In this document: piece by piece, positions 7,825 through 15,561 of the stretch
How positions within the stretch are numbered: position 1 is the stretch's first letter
How the letters are laid out: the number at the start of each line of letters is the position of its first letter
Assembly: GCF_900104155.1 (NCBI RefSeq)
Contig: NZ_FMYB01000020.1
Location: forward strand, 1 to 64,000
DNA: 64,000 nucleotides
Reading direction: 5' to 3'
DNA from: Butyrivibrio sp. INlla16
GTDB lineage: Bacteria; Bacillota; Clostridia; Lachnospirales; Lachnospiraceae
Position numbers and translations under genes: made by a program
The notes under the pieces: generated by a model
What the model was told of the DNA's origin: nothing
The model's input: only the letters and a program-made list of their open reading frames with translations
The model's database searches: none

Positions 7825-8511
7825 ATGGACGAAAAAATCGAGTTAAAACTCACAAAGGGGAACATTTTAAGATTTCTGAATGCATGTTTCATTCTGCTGT
7901 TTTTCATGCCAACCATGTTGGTATCCTGCAGCGGCGAGACCGTTAAAATCAGTGCAAGCAAGATCACCTTCGGATTTGAAGTTCTGGGGCAAAAGATCGA
8001 TGGACATATAGCGGGAATCCTTATGCTGATTCTTCCTATTACATGTCTGGTGCTGCTGTGCCTTGCGCAGACAAGAGCTAATAAGAAGACAATCATAGTA
8101 ATCAAGGTTTTGAATTTCATCAATTTTATTGCATGGGTAAGCTATTTCAATGGAGTAGATAAAGAGGCAAAGGAAAATTACTGTGAATCAGAGATGACAG
8201 GATGGATGATTCTTCTGATGCTGTTCATGGTGATACACTGTGTGATCACATTCATGTGTCTGTTCCAGTCAAACGCTTCACTTCAGCAGCAGATTGAGCT
8301 TGCAGCAACAGGCGGAAATCCTGCGCAGATGCAGTATAACGGCTTTGGATCAAAATCGAAATGTCCGACCTGTGGTGCGGATGTTAAGGGCGGTGACATG
8401 TTCTGTTTGAAGTGCGGAACCAAGCTTAAGAAGACATGCCCGAATTGCGGGGCTGAGATGGATGGCGATTCAAGATTCTGTTCAAAGTGCGGAACGGAAG
8501 TTACGGAATAA
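7825..8511 (+). CDS. Four-helix membrane protein with two C-terminal zinc ribbons
   Basis: A 228-residue protein. Hydrophobic segments lie at about 12-32, 57-78, 85-105 and 122-144, followed by a polar linker. Two zinc ribbons come next: CPTCGADVKGGDMFCLKCG (about 179-197) and CPNCGAEMDGDSRFCSKCG (about 205-223), each with paired C-x2-C knuckles. The ribbons probably face the cytoplasm and may act as a metal or protein-binding module. ATG 7825 follows AAGGGG by 8 bp. It is the first of four neighbouring genes that all carry this type of zinc ribbon, so they likely work together. The activity is unknown. Confidence 0.75.
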   Translation: MDEKIELKLTKGNILRFLNACFILLFFMPTMLVSCSGETVKISASKITFGFEVLGQKIDGHIAGILMLILPITCLVLLCLAQTRANKKTIIVIKVLNFINFIAWVSYFNGVDKEAKENYCESEMTGWMILLMLFMVIHCVITFMCLFQSNASLQQQIELAATGGNPAQMQYNGFGSKSKCPTCGADVKGGDMFCLKCGTKLKKTCPNCGAEMDGDSRFCSKCGTEVTE

Positions 8512-8531
8512 TTTTGGGAGGATATTTAAAA

Positions 8532-9059
8532 ATGGCATTTTTTGAAGAGTTAGGATCAAAGATTTCCAAGGGAAGTCAGGACGCGGTTCAGAAGACAAAG
8601 GATATGGCGAGCGTTGTTAACCTCACAAACGAGAACAACAGCCTCGATAAGAAAAATGTGACAATTAAGAATCAGATGGGCATCAGCCTTTACGATGCAA
8701 TTTTTGAAAAGATGAGTCTCGAAGACATTGCTAATACAAAAAGCCCTGCAGAGCTTCCTGCAGAGCTGTGGTCAAACCTTTGCCAGATGGCAGCTGAGAT
8801 AAAAAAGAATGAGCAGACAAAGCTCGATAACAACGAAAAAATCAGGGACCTTAAGGGCGAGAGACTTTGCCCTAAGTGCGGAAAGCTTCTTCCGAGGGAA
8901 GCTGCTTTCTGTACTGCCTGCGGCGAAAAGCTTCCTATGCCTGAGCCGGCGCAGGCGCCTGCATCTACAGGAAAGGTATGCCCCAACTGTGGCAAACAAC
9001 TTAGCGATGATGCGGTTTTCTGCACTTCATGCGGAACACGTATAGAGGGAGAAAAGTAA
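8532..9059 (+). CDS. Soluble double zinc-ribbon protein
   Basis: A 175-residue cytoplasmic protein starting at ATG 8532, 9 bp after GGGAGGA; the longer frame from 8487 overlaps the preceding gene. The first 110 residues are helical and charged (FFEELGSKISKGSQDAVQ...), resembling a coiled-coil scaffold. They are followed by two zinc ribbons (CPKCGKLLPREAAFCTACG and CPNCGKQLSDDAVFCTSCG) around an Ala/Pro linker. It lies 20 bp after the membrane zinc-ribbon gene and 2 bp before the next, so it is almost certainly co-transcribed. The family is widespread in Clostridia and, to my knowledge, uncharacterised. Confidence 0.75.
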   Translation: MAFFEELGSKISKGSQDAVQKTKDMASVVNLTNENNSLDKKNVTIKNQMGISLYDAIFEKMSLEDIANTKSPAELPAELWSNLCQMAAEIKKNEQTKLDNNEKIRDLKGERLCPKCGKLLPREAAFCTACGEKLPMPEPAQAPASTGKVCPNCGKQLSDDAVFCTSCGTRIEGEK

Positions 9060-9061
9060 TT

Positions 9062-10516
9062 ATGTTTTGCGCAAAGTGTGGAAATCAAATTGAGGACGGG
9101 GCTGCGTTTTGCTCCAAATGCGGTGCTAAAATTTCGGGCAGCGACTATGCGAACGCAGCTTCCGGGCAGCCCTGGAATCAGGCTCAGCCCGCGCAGCCTG
9201 ATTTTATGGCCAATATAGAAAAAGAGTCAGCGAAGCAGAGAAACACCATAATAGGTATCGGAGTAGTAGCGGTACTGGCTGTTATCGCAGTGGTTTTCTT
9301 CTTTTCGGTAAGAAAACACACTATAAATCTGAATAAGTATGTAGAGATCACCTACTCAGGCTACAACACTTGTGGAACCGCTTCCTATACCATAGATAAG
9401 GATAAGTTCAACAAGGACTTCGGCAGCAAGATCAAGTTTACGAAGAGCGGCAAAAAGTCTCTTATGAAGGACCTTGAAGGAGTACTTTCCGATAGCGAAC
9501 TTGATCAGGCAAAAAAGTATGCCGGAAATCTTGATAAGCTTCTCGAGCAGTTCGGATATACTCCGGCGCAGATGGTTTCCGAAAGCCTTTACGGATCTGT
9601 TGATAATAACAGAGGCCTCTCCAATGGAGACAAGGTCACCTTTACATGGAACATCTCCGATAGCGACAAAGAGCAGATGGAAAAATACCTGAATATCAAG
9701 CTTAAGTACAGCGATATTGATGGAAAGGTTAAGGGACTTGAGGATGCCACAACCTTTGATCCATTTGAAGGCATTACCGTGTCCTTCACAGGTATAGCAC
9801 CCGATGGACGCGCTGAATATACTCTCAATTCTTCAGGTGGTGAGTATAGCGCACTCTCATACAATTTTGACAAGAGAGACGGGCTTAGTAACGGCGACGA
9901 GGTAACTCTTTCCGTCAGCTCATCCTATGGCAGTGATAGCATGGACTACTTTGTGGAGAACTATGGGAAAATTCCGAGCCCTACAGAGAAGACCTACACT
10001 GTAGAAGGTCTGAGTTCCTATATAACAGCGATGAGTGAGCTTGATCAGGATACACTTGCCAAGATGAATGCGCAGGCACAGGATGCACTCAAGGCCTACG
10101 CTGCCCAGAGCTGGAACAACGAGGTAGTTAAGCTTCTTAGTGCGGATTATATCGGAGCATATTTCCTTGCGGAAAAGCCCGGTACAGAGATGTATGACAA
10201 GAACTATGTCAACCTTGTGTATAAGGTTAATGCCAGTGTTTCAATACCCGAAGAGGGATATTATAATGAAATCAGCTTTTACTATTTCACCAGATTTAAG
10301 AATGTGATGAAGCTTGATGACGGAACACTCTCTTTTGATCTGAATAATTATGATACACCTTCCGACAGCTTCTCATTCGATACAGGCATAAACGACGGAT
10401 GGTGGGGAACCTACAGCTACTCATTCCGAGGTTATGATAATACAGATACCATGTTCAATAAGCTTGTAACACAGTATGTTGAAAACTATTCATATGAGAG
10501 TACTGTAGCTGAATAA
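9062..10516 (+). CDS. Zinc-ribbon, single-TM protein with large extracellular domain
   Basis: A 484-residue protein. ATG 9062 lies 2 bp after the previous stop, with AGGGAGA upstream inside that gene. An N-terminal cytoplasmic zinc ribbon (CAKCGNQIEDGAAFCSKCG, about 3-21) precedes one membrane helix (about 63-85, IIGIGVVAVLAVIAVVFFF). About 390 residues outside the cell follow. That part has repeated beta-type segments (LSNGDKVTFTW and LSNGDEVTLSV) and an all-beta C-terminal half. The topology resembles B. subtilis YvbJ-like zinc-ribbon proteins, in which a cytoplasmic ribbon is tied to an external sensor or wall-binding domain. No enzymatic motif is seen. Confidence 0.75.
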   Translation: MFCAKCGNQIEDGAAFCSKCGAKISGSDYANAASGQPWNQAQPAQPDFMANIEKESAKQRNTIIGIGVVAVLAVIAVVFFFSVRKHTINLNKYVEITYSGYNTCGTASYTIDKDKFNKDFGSKIKFTKSGKKSLMKDLEGVLSDSELDQAKKYAGNLDKLLEQFGYTPAQMVSESLYGSVDNNRGLSNGDKVTFTWNISDSDKEQMEKYLNIKLKYSDIDGKVKGLEDATTFDPFEGITVSFTGIAPDGRAEYTLNSSGGEYSALSYNFDKRDGLSNGDEVTLSVSSSYGSDSMDYFVENYGKIPSPTEKTYTVEGLSSYITAMSELDQDTLAKMNAQAQDALKAYAAQSWNNEVVKLLSADYIGAYFLAEKPGTEMYDKNYVNLVYKVNASVSIPEEGYYNEISFYYFTRFKNVMKLDDGTLSFDLNNYDTPSDSFSFDTGINDGWWGTYSYSFRGYDNTDTMFNKLVTQYVENYSYESTVAE

Positions 10517-10549
10517 TTTGATTTTATTTTATATGTAGAGGGAAAAAGT

Positions 10550-11353
10550 ATGTTTTGTAAATATTGCGGAGCACAGATTGATGATTCGGCAGCATTTTGT
10601 CCCAAGTGTGGAAAAAAACTGGCAGAGGCGTCTAATGACTTTTATATGGGAGATGGTCTGCAGAAGAAAAAGTCAAACCTGCCCTTGTTTGCTGCAGTTG
10701 TGACGCTTTGCCTGGTTCTTGGAATAGGAGCAGGTGTGCTGGCGGTTCTTCATTTTACAAAGAGTAAGGATGCTGCGCAGGCTGAGGAGACAGCAGCAGA
10801 GGTAAACGGAGAGGAAGCAGATGACGGTCTCTTATCAGCGATTCCTTTGGGAGGAAATGATTCCGGAGAAGCCGGTGACGAGGCGGTTCAGACAGACGTC
10901 CAGGAACAGACAGCTCAGGCTGAAGGCGAGGCTGCAGGATCAGGAAATGTCGACGATTTCCTTAAAGGTTCCGGCTCGGGTGATGCAACAGCGCAGCCTG
11001 CAGATACCGGTTTGCAGGCAGATATAAACGCAGCAGCGGATCCCGGAATGGACGGCGCTGACCAGATGCCGAATAATGATTATATTCTTCCGGAAAGCAG
11101 CACAAGGCTTTACACAGAGAGCGAGCTTATGGGCTTTACAGCCGAGGAACTTCGAATTGCCAGAAACGAAATTTATGCAAGATACGGAAGACGCTTCCAG
11201 GATCCCGAGCTCCAGAGTTATTTTGATAGCAAAGCCTGGTATGTGGGACGTTTCGATCCCGATGAGTTCGATAAGTTCGGAAATGATATGCTCTCTGACA
11301 TAGAGAAGAAAAATACTGATATAATAAAGAAGGTTGAAGATTTTAAATCTTAA
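10550..11353 (+). CDS. Zinc-ribbon, single-TM protein with C-terminal YARHG domain
   Basis: A 267-residue protein with the same plan as its upstream neighbour. It has an N-terminal zinc ribbon (CKYCGAQIDDSAAFCPKCG, about 3-21) and a membrane helix (about 44-68). A long Ala/Glu/Gly-rich disordered linker runs from about 75 to 180. The extracellular YARHG domain carries the diagnostic RIARNEIYARYGRRF and SYFDSKAWY (about 200-232). YARHG domains are found in secreted and wall-associated proteins of Firmicutes, with no proven ligand. Start ATG 10550 follows GAGGGAAAAAGT. It is the last gene of the zinc-ribbon set. Confidence 0.82.
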   Translation: MFCKYCGAQIDDSAAFCPKCGKKLAEASNDFYMGDGLQKKKSNLPLFAAVVTLCLVLGIGAGVLAVLHFTKSKDAAQAEETAAEVNGEEADDGLLSAIPLGGNDSGEAGDEAVQTDVQEQTAQAEGEAAGSGNVDDFLKGSGSGDATAQPADTGLQADINAAADPGMDGADQMPNNDYILPESSTRLYTESELMGFTAEELRIARNEIYARYGRRFQDPELQSYFDSKAWYVGRFDPDEFDKFGNDMLSDIEKKNTDIIKKVEDFKS

Positions 11354-11401
11354 GGATATTGCTTCATTGTAAGAACGAGTGGACTTTGATTTGAGGTGCG
11401 T

Positions 11402-12265
11402 ATGACACGAGCTAACAGGTTATACAATGCGACGCTTTCAGAGAAGATAATAAGCTATATTCTGATCGCGATAGGTGCGACCATTGCGGCTTTTTCGATC
11501 GAGGATTTCCTTGCACCAAACAGGATCTTCGATGGCGGAATAGTCGGCGTATCCATGATCACAGCAAATTTCACGGGCTTTAAGCTGAGTATTCTGACCT
11601 GGGTGTTAAACGTTCCGTTTCTGATATTCGGCTGGAAGAAAAAGGGACACCATTTTGTAATAAGGTCCATCTATGCGATGACGGTATTTGCGATAGCTGT
11701 GGCATTCTTTGAGACTACGCCTGCTGTGACAGAGGACTATCTTCTTGCGGTGACGTTCGGTGGACTTATCCTCGGTGTTGGAGTCGGCATCATACTTCGG
11801 CATGGCGGCTGCCTGGACGGCACGGAGATTGTGGCTTCGATACTAAGTCCCAAGATTCATATGTCTATCGGAAAACAGGTTCTGTGCTTTAATATTGTTT
11901 TGTACCTGATCGTAGGTTTCATTTACGGATGGAACAGAGGGCTTTACTCGATTCTTACTTACGTGCTGGTATCAGTCGTTATGACGAGAGTTGAGGAAGG
12001 CTTTGACGCACAGAGAGCATGCCTTATTTTCACACATGATGATGTCGATGCGATAAAAAATCGTATCTATCAGGAGCTTGGAAGAACCTGTACCGAGTGG
12101 AATACCGAAGGATATATCGGCGGTGAGAACAAGGCCCTGTATGTTGTTGTCAGCCAGTATGAGCTTAGGCAGATCCGCGATATTCTCGCAGATTTTAACT
12201 GCTTTGCAACGATCAGTAATATAGATGAGATCATAGGTAAAAACGTCAAATTGACGCTTAGATAG
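11402..12265 (+). CDS. YitT family membrane protein (DUF161/DUF2179)
   Basis: A 287-residue integral membrane protein. Five or six hydrophobic segments fill about residues 15-195, including the family features FLAPNRIFDGGIVGVSMI and RHGGCLDGTEI. They are followed by a cytoplasmic DUF2179 domain (about 200-287) that ends in NIDEIIGKNVKLTLR. ATG 11402 is preferred over GTG 11396, because GAGG lies 5 bp before the ATG and would overlap the GTG. The YitT family is abundant in Firmicutes. Transport has been proposed, but no substrate is established. The flavin reductase gene starts 12 bp downstream. Confidence 0.9.
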   Translation: MTRANRLYNATLSEKIISYILIAIGATIAAFSIEDFLAPNRIFDGGIVGVSMITANFTGFKLSILTWVLNVPFLIFGWKKKGHHFVIRSIYAMTVFAIAVAFFETTPAVTEDYLLAVTFGGLILGVGVGIILRHGGCLDGTEIVASILSPKIHMSIGKQVLCFNIVLYLIVGFIYGWNRGLYSILTYVLVSVVMTRVEEGFDAQRACLIFTHDDVDAIKNRIYQELGRTCTEWNTEGYIGGENKALYVVVSQYELRQIRDILADFNCFATISNIDEIIGKNVKLTLR

Positions 12266-12277
12266 AATGGAGTTTGT

Positions 12278-12904
12278 ATGGCAAAAGTAGTATGGCAACC
12301 CGGGAATATGCTCTATCCCATTCCTGCAGTGATGGTGAGCTGTGGGAGAGAAGGCGAGGTCCCGAATATCATAACTGCCGCGTGGGTTGGGAATGTATGC
12401 AGTTCTCCGGCCATGCTTTCAATTTCTGTTAGAAAAGAGAGATACTCTTACGATATAATCAAGGAGACCGGTGAGTTTGTGGTTAATCTGACAAACAAGG
12501 AGCTCCTTAAAGCCACCGACTGGTGCGGTGTCAGATCGGGAAGAGACTACGATAAATTTAAGGAGATGAAACTTACTCCGCAAAAATCCAATAAGATAAG
12601 TGCGCCCGGTATTGCCGAGAGCCCTGTAAACATTGAGTGTAAGGTTAAACAGATTCTTGAGCTCGGAAGCCATGACATGTTTGTTGCAGAGGTTATGTGT
12701 GTCGACGTGGACGATAAGTACATGGACGACAAGGGACGCTTTGACCTTGGTAAAGCTGACCTGATAACCTATTCTCACGGCGAGTATTTTGATCTTGGGA
12801 AAAAGCTTGGAAAGTTTGGCTACAGCGTAGCTAAAAAGCCTTCCAATAAGAAAACTTCCGGCAAGAAGCCTTCCCAAAAGAAATCGAAGAAGAAAAAACA
12901 GTAG
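12278..12904 (+). CDS. Flavin reductase-like FMN-binding protein
   Basis: A 208-residue cytoplasmic protein of the flavin reductase (DIM6/NTAB) split-barrel family. Family positions are seen in PIPAVMVSCGREGEVPNIIT, AAWVGNVCSSPAMLSISV and ETGEFVVNLTN. The last 25 residues are an unusual Lys/Ser-rich tail (KKPSNKKTSGKKPSQKKSKK), which could bind nucleic acid or membrane surfaces. Enzymes of this family reduce flavins with NAD(P)H or act as FMN-dependent electron carriers; the exact partner cannot be told. It begins 12 bp after the YitT-like gene and ends 9 bp before the MBOAT gene. Confidence 0.85.
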   Translation: MAKVVWQPGNMLYPIPAVMVSCGREGEVPNIITAAWVGNVCSSPAMLSISVRKERYSYDIIKETGEFVVNLTNKELLKATDWCGVRSGRDYDKFKEMKLTPQKSNKISAPGIAESPVNIECKVKQILELGSHDMFVAEVMCVDVDDKYMDDKGRFDLGKADLITYSHGEYFDLGKKLGKFGYSVAKKPSNKKTSGKKPSQKKSKKKKQ

Positions 12905-12913
12905 GGGGACTGA

Positions 12914-14347
12914 ATGACATTCGAGTTTACAACACTTGTGTTTTTGGTAGGCACGCTGGTGCTCTTTTATCTGGCGCCTCCTAAATTAAGGCCGCCGGTG
13001 CTTGCACTGGTAAGTCTTTTTTATGTGGCACACCTCAGCAGATTTGCTGCGATGGTGTTGCTCGTAACTTCAGCATTTGTCTATATTTTAGGCGCTATAA
13101 TCCACAAAAAAAGAGAAGAAAACAGAAGGCTTACAAAGGCGCTCACAGTAGTGGGAGTGCTTGTTTGCGTGCTTTCTCTGTCTGCTTTTAAGCTTGGCGA
13201 TCTGCTTAGTTCAAGAGAAAAGCTCCCCGGAAGTCTTTCGTGGATGCTGCTGCCTCTTGGATTTTCTTATTATATTTTCCAATCTATCAGTTTCATAGTT
13301 GATGTAAATAAGGGAAAGGTGGAACATTTTCCGAATCCCATAGATTTTATAGTTTATCAGTCGCTTTACATGAAGTTTATCAGCGGTCCCATAGAGAGGG
13401 CGGAGGACTTCTTTGCGCAAAAAGAGAAGGCTGTGACCGGTAAGTTTTTAAATGAGGCGAACATTACCGGAGCTTTTTCATACATTCTTTACGGCTTTTG
13501 TTTAAAGCTGCTTCTTGCAAACAGATTTGCAAAATATACAGATATACTTATCGGAAATCCCGATTTTCATTCCAGAGGCGCTCTGATTGCGGGAAGCCTC
13601 ATGTACACTTTGCAGATATATACAGATTTTGCAGGGTATTCCTCAATCGCAATCGGCTTTGCGAAACTCTTTGGAATAAAGCTGACACAGAATTTCAAGG
13701 CGCCTTACACGGCAAAGAGCATGTCGGATTTTTGGCGAAGATGGCATATCTCGCTCAGTAACTGGCTTAAGGATTACATCTATATTCCGCTTGGCGGAAA
13801 TAGGAAGGGCGTTTTCAGAAAGCACTTAAATACAGTCATAGTATTTCTGGTATGCGGCCTCTGGCACGGGAACGGTCTGAACTTTGTGGCCTGGGGACTT
13901 GCGCACGGCTTCCTTTCAGTTGTCGATGATATACTTGCAAGGCTCCACGTGTGGGATGCAAAGTTTATGCAGATTGTAAGAAGAGTGCTGACCTTTTGCA
14001 GCGTATCACTTGCGTGGGTTCTGTTTGGCTCAGGGAGCCTTAGCAGTGCGCTTCGCTACATAAAGTACATGTTCCTCGGAACAGAGATAGATTATTCGTG
14101 GGCAAAGGAGATGGAACTCCTTGAGATGAGCAGTTACCAGCTTTGGATAATGCTCATTGCAATAGTTGTCCTGATTGTGATGGATGTATATTCAAGTGTT
14201 AAGGAAAAAGACCTTCCGGAGCTGATAACCGAGAAGGCACTTCCTGTAAGACTTTTAGTGTTCTATGTTCTTCTGGTGCTTCTTCTTGTATACGGAGTTT
14301 ACGGCCCGAAGGAACAGGTAATCGGCTTTATGTACATGGATTTCTAA
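12914..14347 (+). CDS. MBOAT family O-acyltransferase (DltB/AlgI-like)
   Basis: A 477-residue polytopic membrane enzyme with about ten hydrophobic segments. The MBOAT core is clear: KFISGPIERAEDFF, SDFWRRWHISLSNWLKDYIY and then CGLWHGNGLNFVAWGLAHG. The WH histidine of the last motif is the conserved catalytic residue. Such enzymes move an acyl group, usually acetyl, across the membrane onto polysaccharide or teichoic acid. No D-alanine ligase or carrier gene is nearby, so acetylation of a surface glycan is more likely than D-alanylation. The next gene encodes a DltD/AlgX-like partner, as is usual for this pair. Confidence 0.9.
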   Translation: MTFEFTTLVFLVGTLVLFYLAPPKLRPPVLALVSLFYVAHLSRFAAMVLLVTSAFVYILGAIIHKKREENRRLTKALTVVGVLVCVLSLSAFKLGDLLSSREKLPGSLSWMLLPLGFSYYIFQSISFIVDVNKGKVEHFPNPIDFIVYQSLYMKFISGPIERAEDFFAQKEKAVTGKFLNEANITGAFSYILYGFCLKLLLANRFAKYTDILIGNPDFHSRGALIAGSLMYTLQIYTDFAGYSSIAIGFAKLFGIKLTQNFKAPYTAKSMSDFWRRWHISLSNWLKDYIYIPLGGNRKGVFRKHLNTVIVFLVCGLWHGNGLNFVAWGLAHGFLSVVDDILARLHVWDAKFMQIVRRVLTFCSVSLAWVLFGSGSLSSALRYIKYMFLGTEIDYSWAKEMELLEMSSYQLWIMLIAIVVLIVMDVYSSVKEKDLPELITEKALPVRLLVFYVLLVLLLVYGVYGPKEQVIGFMYMDF

Positions 14348-14348
14348 G

Positions 14349-14420
14349 CCAAAACACTTGGTGAAGTCTTTTTGAACATAGTGTTTTGGCTTGTTCTGGC
14401 GAACGAAGTGAGAGCAGAAC
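14349..14420 (+). repeat. Intergenic hairpin element, copy A
   Basis: Directly after the MBOAT stop codon, GCCAAAACACT pairs with AGTGTTTTGGC (hairpin 1). This is followed by GTTCTG (14393-14398) pairing with CAGAAC (14415-14420) around GCGAACGAAGTGAGAG. Related elements lie at 33967-34039 and 37172-37209, each just after a stop codon. Hairpin 1 may also attenuate transcription into the next gene. Confidence 0.7.
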
Positions 14421-14437
14421 TTCCTTAAGGAGTTTTT

Positions 14438-15469
14438 ATGAAAAAAATATTAACCTATGCAGCATTCTGTATCCTTTTTATCATGACCATGATAGGACTG
14501 GACAGGCTGCTTTCCGAAAAATCTATACACGGAATAGATCAGGCGAGGAGCTTTTATGCTCAGCCAAAGGATTCCATAGATGTGCTGATGCTCGGTTCAA
14601 GCCATATCCACTGCGACGTTAACACAGCGCTTTTGTGGGAAAAATATGGGATGGCCGCTTACGATTACAGCGCAGCAGAGCAGACTATGTGGCAGACCTA
14701 TTACTACTTTAAGGAAGCTCTGAAAACCCAGAAGCCCAAGGTAGCTGTGATGGATTTTTACTCAGTCAGCCGCTATAAGGATGACTACCAGTACGACTTT
14801 TTATATGAAAATCTGCAGGGACTAAAGCCATCGATAAATAAGCTGGCTCTCTTTGTGAGCAGCTGTGCGGTGGGGAGAATGGACGATTATTATCCGGACT
14901 TTTTCACTTATCATGGCAGGTACGAGGATCTGACCAAGGAGGACTATGACTGTCTTTTCGGAAAGGAAAACCTTGCAAGCTTTAAGGGCTACACTCCCTA
15001 CTGCGCGGTAAAGCCTCAGGTTCGACCTGTTCTGGAAGAGATAGAGGCTCCAGGACTTACGGATAAACAGAAAAAATATCTGGAAAAAATAATAGGTCTT
15101 GCAAAGAAAAATAATATCACAATGCTTTTTATTGTTGCTCCGTATATCATCGATGAAAAGGATTTACAGACCTATGAGGATATCGCTGAGATCGCAGAGC
15201 AGAACGGAATTGAGTTTCTTGACATGAATTATTCCTATGACGAGATAGGACTTGATTTTGATAAGGATTTCAACGACTATTCGCATCTTAACTATGAGGG
15301 CAGTTGTAAGTTTACGGAATATTTTGCCGGAGAACTTCTTGGCAGGCATGGCGACAAGATAGAAGATCACAGAGGTGACAAGCGCTATGAGTCCTGGGAT
15401 GAGAGCATTAAGGTGACCGAGGAAATGCGCCTGGAGGCTATTGAGAAAAATCGCGAGAAAAAAGAATGA
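14438..15469 (+). CDS. DltD/AlgX-like SGNH-type acylation partner protein
   Basis: A 343-residue protein with an N-terminal membrane anchor (about 4-22, ILTYAAFCILFIMTMIGL) and an external SGNH-hydrolase-like domain. Block I is VLMLGSSHIHCDVN, where the second serine-containing GSSH matches the DltD/AlgX-type nucleophile region. A C-terminal DYSHLNYEGS holds the D-x2-H pair of block V. The protein likely finishes the transfer of acyl groups delivered by the MBOAT partner encoded immediately upstream. ATG 14438 follows AAGGAG by 7 bp. The last 30 residues are highly charged. Confidence 0.82.
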   Translation: MKKILTYAAFCILFIMTMIGLDRLLSEKSIHGIDQARSFYAQPKDSIDVLMLGSSHIHCDVNTALLWEKYGMAAYDYSAAEQTMWQTYYYFKEALKTQKPKVAVMDFYSVSRYKDDYQYDFLYENLQGLKPSINKLALFVSSCAVGRMDDYYPDFFTYHGRYEDLTKEDYDCLFGKENLASFKGYTPYCAVKPQVRPVLEEIEAPGLTDKQKKYLEKIIGLAKKNNITMLFIVAPYIIDEKDLQTYEDIAEIAEQNGIEFLDMNYSYDEIGLDFDKDFNDYSHLNYEGSCKFTEYFAGELLGRHGDKIEDHRGDKRYESWDESIKVTEEMRLEAIEKNREKKE

Positions 15470-15561
15470 AAGAAGCCCTTGAGGTTGCTTTTAGGGCTAA
15501 AAACCTTTAAAATTAAAGTGTTTTAGTATTTGTTTTTTTTCTTTATGCAGAGGGTTACGTT

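Noticed and set aside
14386-14622. 78-residue ORF across the hairpin element
   Set aside because: It overlaps the DltD-like gene out of frame and begins inside the repeat without a ribosome site.
12914-15469. Complete D-alanylation (dlt) operon
   Set aside because: Only DltB-like and DltD-like genes are present. The ligase and carrier are missing, so a polysaccharide acylation role fits better.
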